The notes under the pieces were generated by a model, which was given only the letters and a program-made list of their open reading frames with translations, was not told where the DNA came from and did no database searches. From NCBI GenBank assembly GCA_041905785.1, contig JAYRKJ010000018.1:1-64000 (forward strand): a stretch of DNA of 64,000 nucleotides. The letters are read 5' to 3'. The position numbers and the translations under genes were made by a program. The stretch's first letter is position 1; the number at the start of each line of letters is the position of its first letter. This document shows, one piece after another, positions 33,295 to 42,356 of the stretch. This DNA is from Roseateles_B sp041905785. GTDB taxonomy: Bacteria; Pseudomonadota; Gammaproteobacteria; Burkholderiales; Burkholderiaceae_C.

Positions 33295-36087
33295 ATGAAC
33301 CGACTGCCCTCCCGCCTGCTCCTGCCCTTGCTGCTCGGCGCCTGCCTCCAGGCCCAGGGCGCCGGCGACGCGGCCAGCAAGTTCTACGACGACGCCCAGC
33401 AGCGCCTGGAGAAGAAAGACATCGACGGCGCTTTGATTCAGTTGCGCAATTCGCTGCAGGCGGATCCGCACATGCTGTCGGCCCATCTGCTGCTGGCCCG
33501 CACCCTGCTGCAAAAAGGAGACCTGCCCTCGGCAGAAGCCGCCTTCGACGAGGCGCTCAAGCAGGGCGTGGCACGCAGCGAGGTGATGGTGGACCTGGGG
33601 CAGCTCTACATCGCCTTGGGCGAATACAGGAAGCTGCTGGACCGCGTCAACATCAACGGCGCCCCGCTGGGCAGCCAGGCCGAGATCCTCACCCTGCGCG
33701 GCACGGCGTACGCCACCCTGGGCCAGAAGGACGCCGCCGGCAAGGCCTTTGCCGATGCACGTGCCCTGGCGCCGCGTTCTCCACTGCCCCTGCTGGCCGA
33801 AGCGACCATGCTGGCGCGCCAGGGAGATCTGGACAAGGCCCGCAGCCAGATCAGCAAGGCGCTGGAGCTCCAGCCCGCCAACAGCGCGGCCTGGTACGCC
33901 CTGGGCACCGTGCAGCAAAAACTCAAGGACAACGGGGGTGCGCTGACGTCCTTCGGCAAGGCACTGCAGCAGCAGCCCCAGAACGTCGACGCGCGGGTGG
34001 CACGCGCCGGCCTGCTGCTCGCGACCGGCCAGGCCAAGGAGGCCGAGCAGGATCTGGCCGCCCTGGAGCAGGCCCACCTCGCCGACGCGCGGGCCTCCTA
34101 TCTGCGGGGCGTCATCGAATCGCGCAAGGGCAATGCCGCCAAGGCTCGCGACGCCTACGTCGAGACCACGGAACTGCTGGGCCTGCAGCCCGCCGGCGTG
34201 ATCAACAGCGACGAAAGCCTCAATTTCGCCGGCGCCATGGCCTACAAGGCCCTGGGCGACAACGAGAAGGCCCGCGAGCACCTGAAGAACCTGCTGGCCC
34301 TGAACGCCAACCACTACGCCGGCCAGCTGATGGCCGCCAGCATCGCGCTGGAGCAGCGCGACCCGGCCCTGGCGCAGCAGATCGTCGGCAATCTGCAGCG
34401 CAGCCGCCCCAACGACCCGCAGGTGCTCTATTTGCAGGGCAGCATCCACCTGGCCCGCAAGCGCTACGACCAGGCGGCCGAGGCTTTCGACAAGGCCGCT
34501 GCCCTGCAGCCTACGCCGGACACCGTCCGCGAGCTGGCGCTGAGCCAGCTGTCCACGGGCCAGGGCGAGGCCGGCGTCAGCAACCTGGAAAAGGTGCTGG
34601 CCGTGAACCCTGGCGACATGCGCGCAGCCGTGCAGCTGGTCACCGCCTACGCCAGCATGGGCAAGGGCACGCGTGCGCTGCAGCTGGTGGAGAACATGCT
34701 CAAGGGGGATCCGCAAAACCCCATGCTCATCAACTACGTGGGCAACATCAAGGGGCGCCTGGGCGACAAGGGCGGCGCCCGTGCCGCCTTCCAGCAGGCC
34801 CTGGCCCTGAGCCCGGGATTCAAGCCCGCATTGATCAACCTCGGCTGGCTGGACATTGAGGAAAAGCGCTTCGACGCCGCGCGGCAGCGCCTGGATGGCC
34901 TGCTCAAGAAGGAAGCCGACGACCCGCAGCTGCTCTACCAGCTCGGCATCCTGGAGTTCCGCGCCCGGCGCTTCAACGAAGCCGTCGAAGCCCTGCAGAA
35001 GGCGTCCAACCTGTCGCGCAACGACCCGCGCCCCGGCCTGACGCTGATGGAGCTCTACACCAGCCAGCGCAAGCTGGATCAGGCCATTCAGGTCGGCCGC
35101 GCGCTCAACGGCAAGTACCAGGGCAATCTGGAAGTCGCCCTGACCCTGGGTCGCAGCTACGCCATGCAGGGCGACCTCGGCAACGCAAAAGCGCTGTTCC
35201 AGGAGGCCACCCGCATTGCCGGCTACGACGCCGAAGCCCAGGTGGTGGTGGGCCGCCAGCAGCTGTCCATCGGCAACGTGGATGGCGCAAGCTACAACCT
35301 CCAGAAGGCCCAGCAAAGCGGGGCAGACGCCTTGAATGTGCTGGTGCTGGGCATCGAAGTCGCCAACCGTCGCAAGGACAACGCCCGAACTGATGCACTG
35401 CTCAAAACCCTGCTGAGCAAACATCCCAGTGCCACGCCGGCGCTGCTGACGGCCGGCCATCTGGCCTATTCGCGCGGCCAGTTTGCCGAGGCCGCCAAGC
35501 GTTATCAGCAGGTGCTGGACCAGGAGCCCACCTCCGCCAACGCCTTGCTGCTGGCGCAGGCACAAACCAGCGGCGGGGAGCCGCAAAAGGGGCTGGCCAC
35601 CCTCGAAGCCTGGTCGCAGAAAGCGCCCCAGGACCTGGGCTTGCTGCGCGTGCTGGCCGAGGCACAGGCCGAACTGGGCAAGGGCGAGGCCGCCAAGCGC
35701 AGCTTCTCGACCCTGATTGCCCGGGACCCGCAGGATGTGTCGGCCATCGCAACCTACGCCCTGCTGCTGCAGCGACTGGGGGATGCCGGCGCCCTGGCCA
35801 TGGCCGAGCGGGCCCGCAAGCTGGCACCGGAAAGCCCGGAAACGCTGGACGCCCAGGGTTGGATCCATGTGCTGCGCGGCGAGATCGAAGCCGGCCTGCG
35901 CCTCTTGCGCGACGCTCGCCTGCGCGACCCCAACCAGGGCCAGCTTCGCTTCCACCTGGCCTACGCCTTGTCCAAGTCAGGACGCAAGCCGGACGCCCGC
36001 GAGGAGCTGCGGGCAGCCATGAGCATGCCCGGGCGTTTTCTGGACAGCGCCGAATTCAAGGCCCTGAAGGCGGAGCTGGGGCTGTGA
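33295..36087 (+). CDS. prsT: PEP-CTERM system TPR-repeat lipoprotein PrsT
   Basis: 930 residues. A short signal with lipobox LLGAC (Cys17) predicts a lipoprotein. The rest is about 24 TPR-like repeats (for example AWYALGTVQQKLKDNGGAL, LLYQLGILEFRARRFNEAV), ending HLAYALSKSGRKPDAREEL. Length and end match the PrsT family, found in bacteria with exosortase, PEP-CTERM proteins and exopolysaccharide. It is thought to help assemble or export the polymer across the envelope. No exosortase or EPS glycosyltransferases lie in the window, so this copy is apart from the main locus. A PEP-CTERM protein gene follows. Confidence 0.92.
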   Translation: MNRLPSRLLLPLLLGACLQAQGAGDAASKFYDDAQQRLEKKDIDGALIQLRNSLQADPHMLSAHLLLARTLLQKGDLPSAEAAFDEALKQGVARSEVMVDLGQLYIALGEYRKLLDRVNINGAPLGSQAEILTLRGTAYATLGQKDAAGKAFADARALAPRSPLPLLAEATMLARQGDLDKARSQISKALELQPANSAAWYALGTVQQKLKDNGGALTSFGKALQQQPQNVDARVARAGLLLATGQAKEAEQDLAALEQAHLADARASYLRGVIESRKGNAAKARDAYVETTELLGLQPAGVINSDESLNFAGAMAYKALGDNEKAREHLKNLLALNANHYAGQLMAASIALEQRDPALAQQIVGNLQRSRPNDPQVLYLQGSIHLARKRYDQAAEAFDKAAALQPTPDTVRELALSQLSTGQGEAGVSNLEKVLAVNPGDMRAAVQLVTAYASMGKGTRALQLVENMLKGDPQNPMLINYVGNIKGRLGDKGGARAAFQQALALSPGFKPALINLGWLDIEEKRFDAARQRLDGLLKKEADDPQLLYQLGILEFRARRFNEAVEALQKASNLSRNDPRPGLTLMELYTSQRKLDQAIQVGRALNGKYQGNLEVALTLGRSYAMQGDLGNAKALFQEATRIAGYDAEAQVVVGRQQLSIGNVDGASYNLQKAQQSGADALNVLVLGIEVANRRKDNARTDALLKTLLSKHPSATPALLTAGHLAYSRGQFAEAAKRYQQVLDQEPTSANALLLAQAQTSGGEPQKGLATLEAWSQKAPQDLGLLRVLAEAQAELGKGEAAKRSFSTLIARDPQDVSAIATYALLLQRLGDAGALAMAERARKLAPESPETLDAQGWIHVLRGEIEAGLRLLRDARLRDPNQGQLRFHLAYALSKSGRKPDAREELRAAMSMPGRFLDSAEFKALKAELGL

Positions 36088-36162
36088 TGCATTGCACGGC
36101 CTGCGCTTGTCGGCCCACCTTACATAGCCGCGTCGGCGCATACCCGACCGGACATCAGAGAT

Positions 36163-36184
36163 CTGTAAAATCAAAGACTTACAG
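36163..36184. promoter_or_regulatory. Inverted repeat upstream of a sigma-54 promoter
   Basis: CTGTAA and TTACAG are separated by 10 bases and end 5 bases before the -24 element. The half-sites equal the core of the palindrome upstream of the RHS gene, but the spacing is 6 bases longer. It could be the site of the activator. Being so close to -24, it may instead tune polymerase entry. Confidence 0.4.
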
Positions 36185-36188
36185 AATA

Positions 36189-36204
36189 TGGCCCCATACT
36201 TGCT
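36189..36204 (+). promoter_or_regulatory. Sigma-54 (RpoN) -24/-12 promoter of the PEP-CTERM gene
   Basis: TGGCCCCATACTTGCT. The GG and GC pairs are exactly 10 bases apart, and the -12 side is a full TTGCT. It lies in a low-GC island 140 bases upstream of the PEP-CTERM start. PEP-CTERM genes elsewhere (Zoogloea and relatives) are known to depend on RpoN and the PrsK/PrsR system, which supports the call. Confidence 0.65.
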
Positions 36205-36343
36205 AACGTAACAAACCAATACATCGAGCCCGCCACCGGCAGCGCCAGCCCCTTGTTCACGGGATGATAGGAAACGCTTTCGCTGGTAGCCTCGCGGCCA
36301 AGTTTGGGCGAATTGCGCCAGCAAACAACAAAGCGACAACACC

Positions 36344-37192
36344 ATGAGCACTGCAGCAATGACCACGACCTTTGCCAAACTGGGCGCCTGCCTCGGGCTT
36401 GCGGTGCTGGGCATGGGCTCGGCCCTGGCCTACAACACGACCTTGTCGAACACCGGTACCAACCGCTACACCCAGGCCGACATCCAGATCGGCGCCTACA
36501 CCAAGAATGGTCAAAGCATGGGTGCCACGCTGGTCGGCGACTCCACCGCAGGCCAGCAGTTCTGGGTCTACTGCGTCGACCCGCTGACCTCCAGCAAGCT
36601 CGCCAGTTCCTACAGCACCAGCACGCTGGATTCCTTCATGGGCGTCACGCTCAACGCTGGCGGCACGGCCACCGGCGGCAACGGTGCCGCATCCGCCTAC
36701 AAGACCCTGTTCACCAGCGGCTCCTACGCCACGGTCGACAACTACGAGTACCAGTCCGGCACCGTCAACCTCTACAACAACCTGGTCGAGCTGTACAGCT
36801 ACGCCTACAAGGACAGCATGACCAGCAACACCAAGTCGGCTGCTTTCCAGTACGTGCTGTGGGAGCTGCTGGGTGACGCCGGCAGTGGCGTCGCGGACCC
36901 GACCAAGAGCGGTGGCGCCTACTTCACCAACACCAGCTACGAGCTGGTGCGCACGCAGGCAGAAAAGTACCTGGACGCCCTGAACAACGCCAGCGAGTCC
37001 TTCTGGACCACCTCGCTGGGCCTGAGCAAGTCGGCGTACAACTACACCGTCTACAAGAGCACCGCCAGCCCGTCTTCGCAAGCCTTCCTGACGGTTTCGG
37101 ACAGGCCCAGCAGCGTGCCCGAGCCCGGCTCCATCGCGCTGGCCTTCGCTGCCTTTGGTGCAGTGACCTACGTGCGCCGCCGCAAGCAATAA
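36344..37192 (+). CDS. PEP-CTERM surface protein with probable Cys-Gln thioester domain
   Basis: 282 residues. A signal peptide (1-29, ends SALA) and a C-terminal sorting signal starting VPEPGS at 258, then a hydrophobic helix and RRRKQ, predict exosortase handling and export to the surface or EPS matrix. The body is Ser/Thr/Tyr/Asn-rich. WVYCVDP (Cys77) and SAAFQYVLWELLGD (Gln169) match the two halves of the thioester (TQXA-like) domain, whose Cys and Gln form a reactive internal bond used for covalent adhesion in Gram-positive pili. The link is inferred from motif spacing. It has its own sigma-54 promoter and a terminator. Confidence 0.88.
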   Translation: MSTAAMTTTFAKLGACLGLAVLGMGSALAYNTTLSNTGTNRYTQADIQIGAYTKNGQSMGATLVGDSTAGQQFWVYCVDPLTSSKLASSYSTSTLDSFMGVTLNAGGTATGGNGAASAYKTLFTSGSYATVDNYEYQSGTVNLYNNLVELYSYAYKDSMTSNTKSAAFQYVLWELLGDAGSGVADPTKSGGAYFTNTSYELVRTQAEKYLDALNNASESFWTTSLGLSKSAYNYTVYKSTASPSSQAFLTVSDRPSSVPEPGSIALAFAAFGAVTYVRRRKQ

Positions 37193-37217
37193 GCGCAGGC
37201 GGCGCCCGCCCAAGCCG

Positions 37218-37245
37218 AAAGCAGCCCGAGGGCTGCTTTTTCTTT
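37218..37245 (+). terminator. Intrinsic terminator after the PEP-CTERM gene
   Basis: AAAGCAGCCC-GA-GGGCTGCTTTTTC: a near-perfect hairpin with a T-run, 25 bases after the stop. The A-run on the other arm could let it also serve the converging isoaspartyl peptidase gene. Confidence 0.85.
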
Positions 37246-37295
37246 GCCCAGCGTTCGCTTCCCGGGCCGCCAGCCTCGGGCTGCCGCCACCGGCA

Positions 37296-38270
37296 TCAGC
37301 GGAAAATGCGAGCCTGCGCGGCTTCGCCCAGCCGAACCCACCCGCGATACATGCCCTCGGTGTTGAAGGGCAGGCACAGCTCGCCCTGGCGGGAGACTGC
37401 GATGAGCCCCCCTTCCCCGCCCACGGCCGGCAGGTGCGCGCCGACGACGTCCTCGCAGGCCTGCGACAGGCTCCGGCCCAGGTAGCGCATCTGCGCCGAC
37501 ACCTCATGCGCCGCCAGGCTGCGCATGAAGGCCTCGCCTGCGCCGGTGCAGGACACCGCCACGGTATCGTCGGCATAGCAGCCTGCGCCCAAGATGGGTG
37601 AATCACCGACCCGCCCCGGCTTCTTGTTGGTCATGCCGCCGGTCGAGGTGGCCGCCGCCAACCGCCCCTGCAGATCCAGCGCAACCGCGCCGACGGTGCC
37701 GAACTTGTGGCGTTCATCCAAGGGCGCGCCGACCGGCGTGACCTGCAGGCGATGTGCGCCGTCGTGGTCCAGCATGGCCTGGCGCCCCTCTCCCTGGACC
37801 CGGCGCAGCTGCGCCAGGCGCGCTGGAGTACCGAACCAGTCCGGCGCCACCTGCTCCAGGCCCTGCGCCGCCGCGAAGGCGTCCGCGGAAGGACCGATCA
37901 GCATCACATGGCCGCTGGACTCCATCACGGCACGCGCGGCGCGCACCGGGTTGCGCGTGGTCCGCAGCCCTGCCACGGCACCGGCACGCCGGGTATGGCC
38001 TTCCATCACGCTGGCATCCAGCTCATGCGTGGCCGCGGCGGTATAGACCGCACCCCGGCCGGCGTTGAAGCGTTCGTCCTCCTCCAGCAGGCGCACGCAT
38101 TCCTCCACCGCATCCAGCGCCGATGCACCGCGGCGCAGCAGACCCTCTCCGGCGTGCAGGATGTCCATCAAGGCGGCCAGATAGGCCTGTTCCGTCTCGG
38201 GTGTGGTGGTTTGGCGAAGAATCGTGCCGGCCCCACCGTGGATGGCCAGCATGGCAGATGTCGTGCTCAT
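37296..38270 (-). CDS. iaaA: Isoaspartyl peptidase / L-asparaginase (plant-type, Ntn hydrolase)
   Basis: 324 residues from ATG 38270 (MSTTSAMLAIHGGAG); an upstream ATG five codons earlier is possible. Removes isoaspartyl residues from peptides and hydrolyses asparagine. It is an Ntn hydrolase that cuts itself before Thr192 in HKFGTVGAVALD. Other hallmarks are HGGAG (11-15), ERFNAGRGAVYT (67-77) and STGGMTNKKPGRVGDSP. The tail LCLPFNTEGMYRGW is usual. It converges on the PEP-CTERM gene and is divergent from the acyl-CoA dehydrogenase pair. Confidence 0.95.
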   Translation of the reverse strand: MSTTSAMLAIHGGAGTILRQTTTPETEQAYLAALMDILHAGEGLLRRGASALDAVEECVRLLEEDERFNAGRGAVYTAAATHELDASVMEGHTRRAGAVAGLRTTRNPVRAARAVMESSGHVMLIGPSADAFAAAQGLEQVAPDWFGTPARLAQLRRVQGEGRQAMLDHDGAHRLQVTPVGAPLDERHKFGTVGAVALDLQGRLAAATSTGGMTNKKPGRVGDSPILGAGCYADDTVAVSCTGAGEAFMRSLAAHEVSAQMRYLGRSLSQACEDVVGAHLPAVGGEGGLIAVSRQGELCLPFNTEGMYRGWVRLGEAAQARIFR

Positions 38271-38415
38271 GCCGCGGATTCTCACCGGCGCCAGGCGTCT
38301 CGACCAGCGCCGCTGCCCTGTCCCCCATCCGACAGGAACAATAGAACGTCCGTGCTAGAAAGCCGGCAAGACCGGCAAGACGCGCCCGCGCAGGGCGGCG
38401 CAAGGAGACACACGC

Positions 38416-39615
38416 ATGCAACTGGCCTTCACCGCCGAGCAGGAAGCCTTCCGCGCGGAGATTCGCTCCTGGGTGGCGCAGCACCTGCCCAGGGACATCA
38501 GCGACAAGGTGCATCAGGCCCAGCGCCTGCACAAGGAAGACCTGCAGCGCTGGGCGCGCATCTTGGGCAGACAGGGGTGGCTGGGCTGGTCCTGGCCCAA
38601 GCGCTTCGGCGGTCCGGGCTGGGATGCCATCCAGCGCCATCTCTTCGAAGAGGAGTGCGCGCTGGCCGGCGCGCCGCGGGTCGTGCCCTTCGGTCCGGTG
38701 ATGGTGGCGCCGGTGATCATGGCCTTCGGCAGCCCGGAGCAGCAACAGCGCTTTCTGCCCGGGATCATGAGCGGCGACGTCTGGTGGAGCCAGGGCTACA
38801 GCGAGCCCGGCTCAGGCTCCGACCTCGCCTCGGTCAAGACCCGCGCCGAGCGCCGGGGCGATCACTACCTGGTCAATGGCCAGAAGACCTGGACCACTCT
38901 GGGCCAGTACGGCGACTGGATCTTCTGCCTGGTGCGCACCGACACCCAGGCCAAGCCCCAAGCCGGCATTTCCTTCCTGCTGATCGACATGAAGTCGCCC
39001 GGCGTGACCGTGCGGCCCATCCTCATGCTGGACGGCGAGCATGAGGTGAACGAGGTCTTCTTCGATGACGTGCGCGTGCCCGCGGAGAACCTCGTCGGCG
39101 AGGAGAACAAGGGCTGGACCTACGCCAAGTACCTGCTGGCGCATGAGCGCACCAACATCGCTGACGTCAACCGTGCCAAGCGGGAGCTGGAGCGGCTCAA
39201 GCGCATTGCCATCGCCGAGGGCGTCTACGAGGACAGCCGTTTCCGGGACCAGATCGCGCTGCTGGAAGTGGACATCGTTGCGCTGGAGATGATGGTGCTG
39301 CGCGTGCTGTCGGCCGAAAGCTCGGGGCGGCAGTCGCTGGACGTGGCCGGCCTGCTCAAGATCCGCGGCAGCGAGATCCAGCAGCGCTACACGGAGCTGA
39401 TGATGCTGGCCGGCGGCCCCTTCTCCACCCCCTTCATCCACGAGGCCATGGAGGCCGGCTGGCAGGGCGACCAGGCCCTGGGCGGCCGCTGGCCGGGCGG
39501 CGCGGCACACTGCGCCTCGCTGACCAGCCATTACCTCAACCATCGCAAGACCACCATCTACGGCGGGTCCAACGAGGTGCAACGCAATATCGTCGCGCAG
39601 ACCCTGCTGGGCTGA
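38416..39615 (+). CDS. Acyl-CoA dehydrogenase (large partner, PimC-like)
   Basis: 399 residues. FAD-dependent alpha,beta-dehydrogenation of an acyl-CoA. Conserved parts are SQGYSEPGSGSDLAS (FAD/substrate), KTWTTLGQYGDWIFCLVRT and the C-terminal YGGSNEVQRNIVAQTLLG. A ~50-residue segment (AKRELERLKRIAIAEGVYEDSRFRDQ) marks the branch found beside a second, shorter dehydrogenase, as in pimC/pimD of pimeloyl-CoA breakdown. It is followed after 21 bases by such a partner. The true substrate (dicarboxyl- or other acyl-CoA) is not certain. Confidence 0.93.
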   Translation: MQLAFTAEQEAFRAEIRSWVAQHLPRDISDKVHQAQRLHKEDLQRWARILGRQGWLGWSWPKRFGGPGWDAIQRHLFEEECALAGAPRVVPFGPVMVAPVIMAFGSPEQQQRFLPGIMSGDVWWSQGYSEPGSGSDLASVKTRAERRGDHYLVNGQKTWTTLGQYGDWIFCLVRTDTQAKPQAGISFLLIDMKSPGVTVRPILMLDGEHEVNEVFFDDVRVPAENLVGEENKGWTYAKYLLAHERTNIADVNRAKRELERLKRIAIAEGVYEDSRFRDQIALLEVDIVALEMMVLRVLSAESSGRQSLDVAGLLKIRGSEIQQRYTELMMLAGGPFSTPFIHEAMEAGWQGDQALGGRWPGGAAHCASLTSHYLNHRKTTIYGGSNEVQRNIVAQTLLG

Positions 39616-39636
39616 GGCGACGCGCAGGAGACGTCC

Positions 39637-40746
39637 ATGGATTTTGATTTCAGCGAAGACCAGCTGGCCCTGCGCGACGCCGTGCAGCGCTTTGTCGAGA
39701 AGGACTACGGCTTCGAACGGCGCCGGTGCATCGTCCGTGAAGGTGGCTTTTCCAAAGCCGCCTGGGAAGGGCTGGCCGGCCTGGGCCTGATGGGTCTGCA
39801 GGTGGCCGAGGACCACGGCGGCCTGGGCCTGGGTGCCGTCGAGGCCATGGTCGTGATGGAAGAGCTTGGGCGCGGCCTGGTGCTGGAGCCTTTTGCCCAG
39901 GGTGCCCTGCTCGCTCCCTTGCTGCTGTCGCAGGCGCCCCCGGCGCTGCAGGCGGCCTGGCTGCCCCGCATCGTCGCCGGGGAGGCGCTGGTGGTCCTGG
40001 CCCACCAGGAGCGCGGCATGCGCTACCAGCTGGGCATGGGCCGGACGCAAGCCCGCCAGGGGCGGCTCAATGGCGTCAAGAGCCTGGTGAGTGCCGGTGC
40101 CAAGGCGCAGGCCTTCATCGTCCCGGCCATTGACGAGCGGGGGCCCGCGCTCTACCTGGTCGAGGCCGGCGCTGATGGCTTGCACATCCGCGGCTACCTG
40201 CTCCACGATGGTTCGGCAGCCGCCGAGCTGACGCTGCAGGACTGCCCCGGCCAGCGCATCGCAGCGCTTGACGCGGCGCACGCCCTCCTCGAGCTGGCAG
40301 CCGACACCGCCATCGCCGCCCAGGCCGCCGAAGCCGTCGGTGCCATGGATGTCCTGGTGCGAATCACGGCCGACTACCTCAACACGCGCCAGCAGTTCGG
40401 TGTCGCCATCGCCAGCTTCCAGGCTCTGCGCCACCGCATGGCGGACATCAAGATGCAGCTGGAGCTGGCTCGCTCCATGAGCTACTACGCCACGCTCAAG
40501 CTCGGCGAGGCGCCGGCACAGCGTCGCCGCGCCGTCTCCCAGGCCAAGCTGCAGCTGAGCCAGTCCATGCGCTTCGTCGGCCAGCAGTGCACCCAGTTGC
40601 ACGGCGGCATCGGTGTGACCGACGAATACGTCTCCAGCCATTACTTCAAGCGCCTCACCGTGATGGAGATGCAGTGGGGCGATGGGCTGTACCACCTGGG
40701 CGAAGTCAGTGCGCGCATGAGCGAGCAGGCCGGGGTCTTCGCCTAG
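39637..40746 (+). CDS. Acyl-CoA dehydrogenase (small partner, PimD-like)
   Basis: 369 residues starting MDFDFSEDQLALRDAVQRF. The three ACAD domains are present, but the middle one is reduced (SLVSAGAKAQAFIVP). The C-terminal helix domain has TRQQFGVAIASFQALRHRMADI and QLHGGIGVTDEYVSSHYFKRL. It is the second half of a two-gene, probably heteromeric, dehydrogenase with the gene upstream. AGGAGA precedes ATG 39637. Confidence 0.92.
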   Translation: MDFDFSEDQLALRDAVQRFVEKDYGFERRRCIVREGGFSKAAWEGLAGLGLMGLQVAEDHGGLGLGAVEAMVVMEELGRGLVLEPFAQGALLAPLLLSQAPPALQAAWLPRIVAGEALVVLAHQERGMRYQLGMGRTQARQGRLNGVKSLVSAGAKAQAFIVPAIDERGPALYLVEAGADGLHIRGYLLHDGSAAAELTLQDCPGQRIAALDAAHALLELAADTAIAAQAAEAVGAMDVLVRITADYLNTRQQFGVAIASFQALRHRMADIKMQLELARSMSYYATLKLGEAPAQRRRAVSQAKLQLSQSMRFVGQQCTQLHGGIGVTDEYVSSHYFKRLTVMEMQWGDGLYHLGEVSARMSEQAGVFA

Positions 40747-40805
40747 GCGAAGCGGCGGGCTACACTGCCACGCAATCCTGCCCCGACACCTCGCGAGGAG
40801 TTGCG

Positions 40806-41375
40806 ATGAAGCAGACCCGCCACCCCCTCCCCCAGGCCAGTACCGCCTGGAAGGCCGCTCTCCTGGGCACGCTGCTGGCGCTGCCCCTTGGTTCTCTTGC
40901 GCAGGGCATGAAGCCCGGGCTGTGGGAGATGACCCAGAAGCCACAGCTGGACCCCGCGCAGCAGGCCAAGATGGACCAGGCCCGCCAGGCCATGGCCAAC
41001 ATGCCGCCGGACAAGCGCCAGATGATGGAGCAGATGATGAACTCGCACGGTGTGCAGATGAACATGGGCCCGGCCGGCGAGATCACGATCAAGACCTGCA
41101 TCAGCAAGGAACAGGCCGCGCGGCACGAGCTGCCGGTGGACGACAAGGGCCGCTGCAAGCAGCAGGTGTCGCGCAGCGGCAATACCGTGCGCAGCCACTT
41201 CGTCTGCACCGAGCCCGCCTCCGAAGGCGATGGCGAATTCACTTTCGACAGCCCGGAGCACTACAGCAGCAAGCTCAGCGTCCAGCGCCAGGGCAGGTCC
41301 ATGAGCATGAGCGGCGAAGGCCGCTGGCTGGGGGCCGACTGCGGGACTCTCAAGCCCCTCAAGCCCCAGCCTTGA
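40806..41375 (+). CDS. DUF3617 periplasmic protein
   Basis: 189 residues from ATG 40806 after GAGGAG. Signal peptide ending LGSLAQ. The family opening GMKPGLWEMTQKPQ is followed by a Met/Gln-rich stretch (KRQMMEQMMNSHGVQMNMG) and the usual Cys pattern (TCISKEQA, GRCKQQV, HFVCTE, ADCG). Family members are small lipocalin-like periplasmic proteins of unknown role. The Met-rich stretch might bind copper, which is only a guess. It is followed after 5 bases by the P1 peptidase gene. Confidence 0.88.
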   Translation: MKQTRHPLPQASTAWKAALLGTLLALPLGSLAQGMKPGLWEMTQKPQLDPAQQAKMDQARQAMANMPPDKRQMMEQMMNSHGVQMNMGPAGEITIKTCISKEQAARHELPVDDKGRCKQQVSRSGNTVRSHFVCTEPASEGDGEFTFDSPEHYSSKLSVQRQGRSMSMSGEGRWLGADCGTLKPLKPQP

Positions 41376-41380
41376 AGACC

Positions 41381-42349
41381 ATGCGTCCGGCGCGGCAAGG
41401 GCACCTCTGCGACGTCGCCGGCCTGAGCCTGGGCCACTGGACCGACACCCGCCGCCCCACCGGCTGCAGCGTCATCCTGTGCCCGCAGGGCGTCGTCGCC
41501 GGCGTCGATGTGCGCGGCGCGGCGCCCGGCAGCCGCGAGACCGACCTGTTGCGCCCCGAGAACACCGTGCAGCAGGTCCATGCCCTGCTGCTCAGCGGCG
41601 GCAGCGCCTTTGGCCTGGATGCCGCCAGCGGCGTCATGCGCTGGCTGCGCGAGCGAGGCCATGGCCTGCGCGTGGGCCCGGCCTGCGTGCCCATCGTGCC
41701 GGCCGCCGTGCTCTTCGACCTCTGGCTGGGCGACGCCACGCTCACGCCCGACGCCGCCTCGGGCCATGCCGCCTGCGAGGCCGCCAGCACGACCGCGGGC
41801 CGTGGCTCCGTCGGCGCTGGCGCCGGTGCCACGGTGGGCAAGCTGCTGGGCCCGCAGTGGAGCATGAAGGGCGGCCTGGGCATGGCATCGCTGCGGGTGG
41901 GCCCGACCACGCTCAGCGCCCTGGCCGTCGTCAACGCCGTGGGCGATGTCATCGACCCCGCTGACGGGCGCCTGCTGGCGGGGGCCCGCGGTCCCGACGG
42001 CCGGCCGCGCGGCACGGTCCGGGCCCTGCTGGCGGGCGAGGTGCCCATCCGCCCCATTGCGGGCGGGGCGACCACGCTGGCCGTGGTGGCCACCGACGCG
42101 ACGCTGGACAAGGCCCAGGCCACCAAACTGGCCCAGATGGCGCATGACGGCCTGGCGCGCAGCATCAACCCGGTCCATCAGCCCAGCGATGGCGACATCG
42201 TCTTCAGCCTCGCCACCGGCCGCACCGGGCCGGCCGACGTGGGCCTGCTCGGGGTGATGGCCGCCGAGGCCCTGGCCGCGGCCGTGCTGGACGCTGTGCG
42301 CTCGGCCAGCGGCCTGCCCGGCATCCCTGCCGCCAGCGAGCTTGGATAA
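41381..42349 (+). CDS. P1 family peptidase (DmpA/aminopeptidase fold)
   Basis: 322 residues. Self-processing Ntn-like fold of the DmpA/BapA family. Hallmarks are DVAGLSLGHWTD, PTGCSVILCP, AAPGSRETDLLRP, LLSGGSAFGLDAASGV, GRGSVGAGAGATVGK and the probable nucleophile strand ATTLAVVATDATLDKAQATKLA, where the chain should be cut. It may remove small N-terminal residues or cleave beta-peptides; the substrate is unknown. The start ATG 41381 lies 5 bases after DUF3617, and the stop is 7 bases before the pseudouridine synthase. Confidence 0.9.
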   Translation: MRPARQGHLCDVAGLSLGHWTDTRRPTGCSVILCPQGVVAGVDVRGAAPGSRETDLLRPENTVQQVHALLLSGGSAFGLDAASGVMRWLRERGHGLRVGPACVPIVPAAVLFDLWLGDATLTPDAASGHAACEAASTTAGRGSVGAGAGATVGKLLGPQWSMKGGLGMASLRVGPTTLSALAVVNAVGDVIDPADGRLLAGARGPDGRPRGTVRALLAGEVPIRPIAGGATTLAVVATDATLDKAQATKLAQMAHDGLARSINPVHQPSDGDIVFSLATGRTGPADVGLLGVMAAEALAAAVLDAVRSASGLPGIPAASELG

Positions 42350-42356
42350 TGCCGGG

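Noticed and set aside
33187..35955. 922-codon frame antisense to prsT
   Set aside because: Shadow of the TPR repeats in a high-GC gene; no start signal or recognisable domain.
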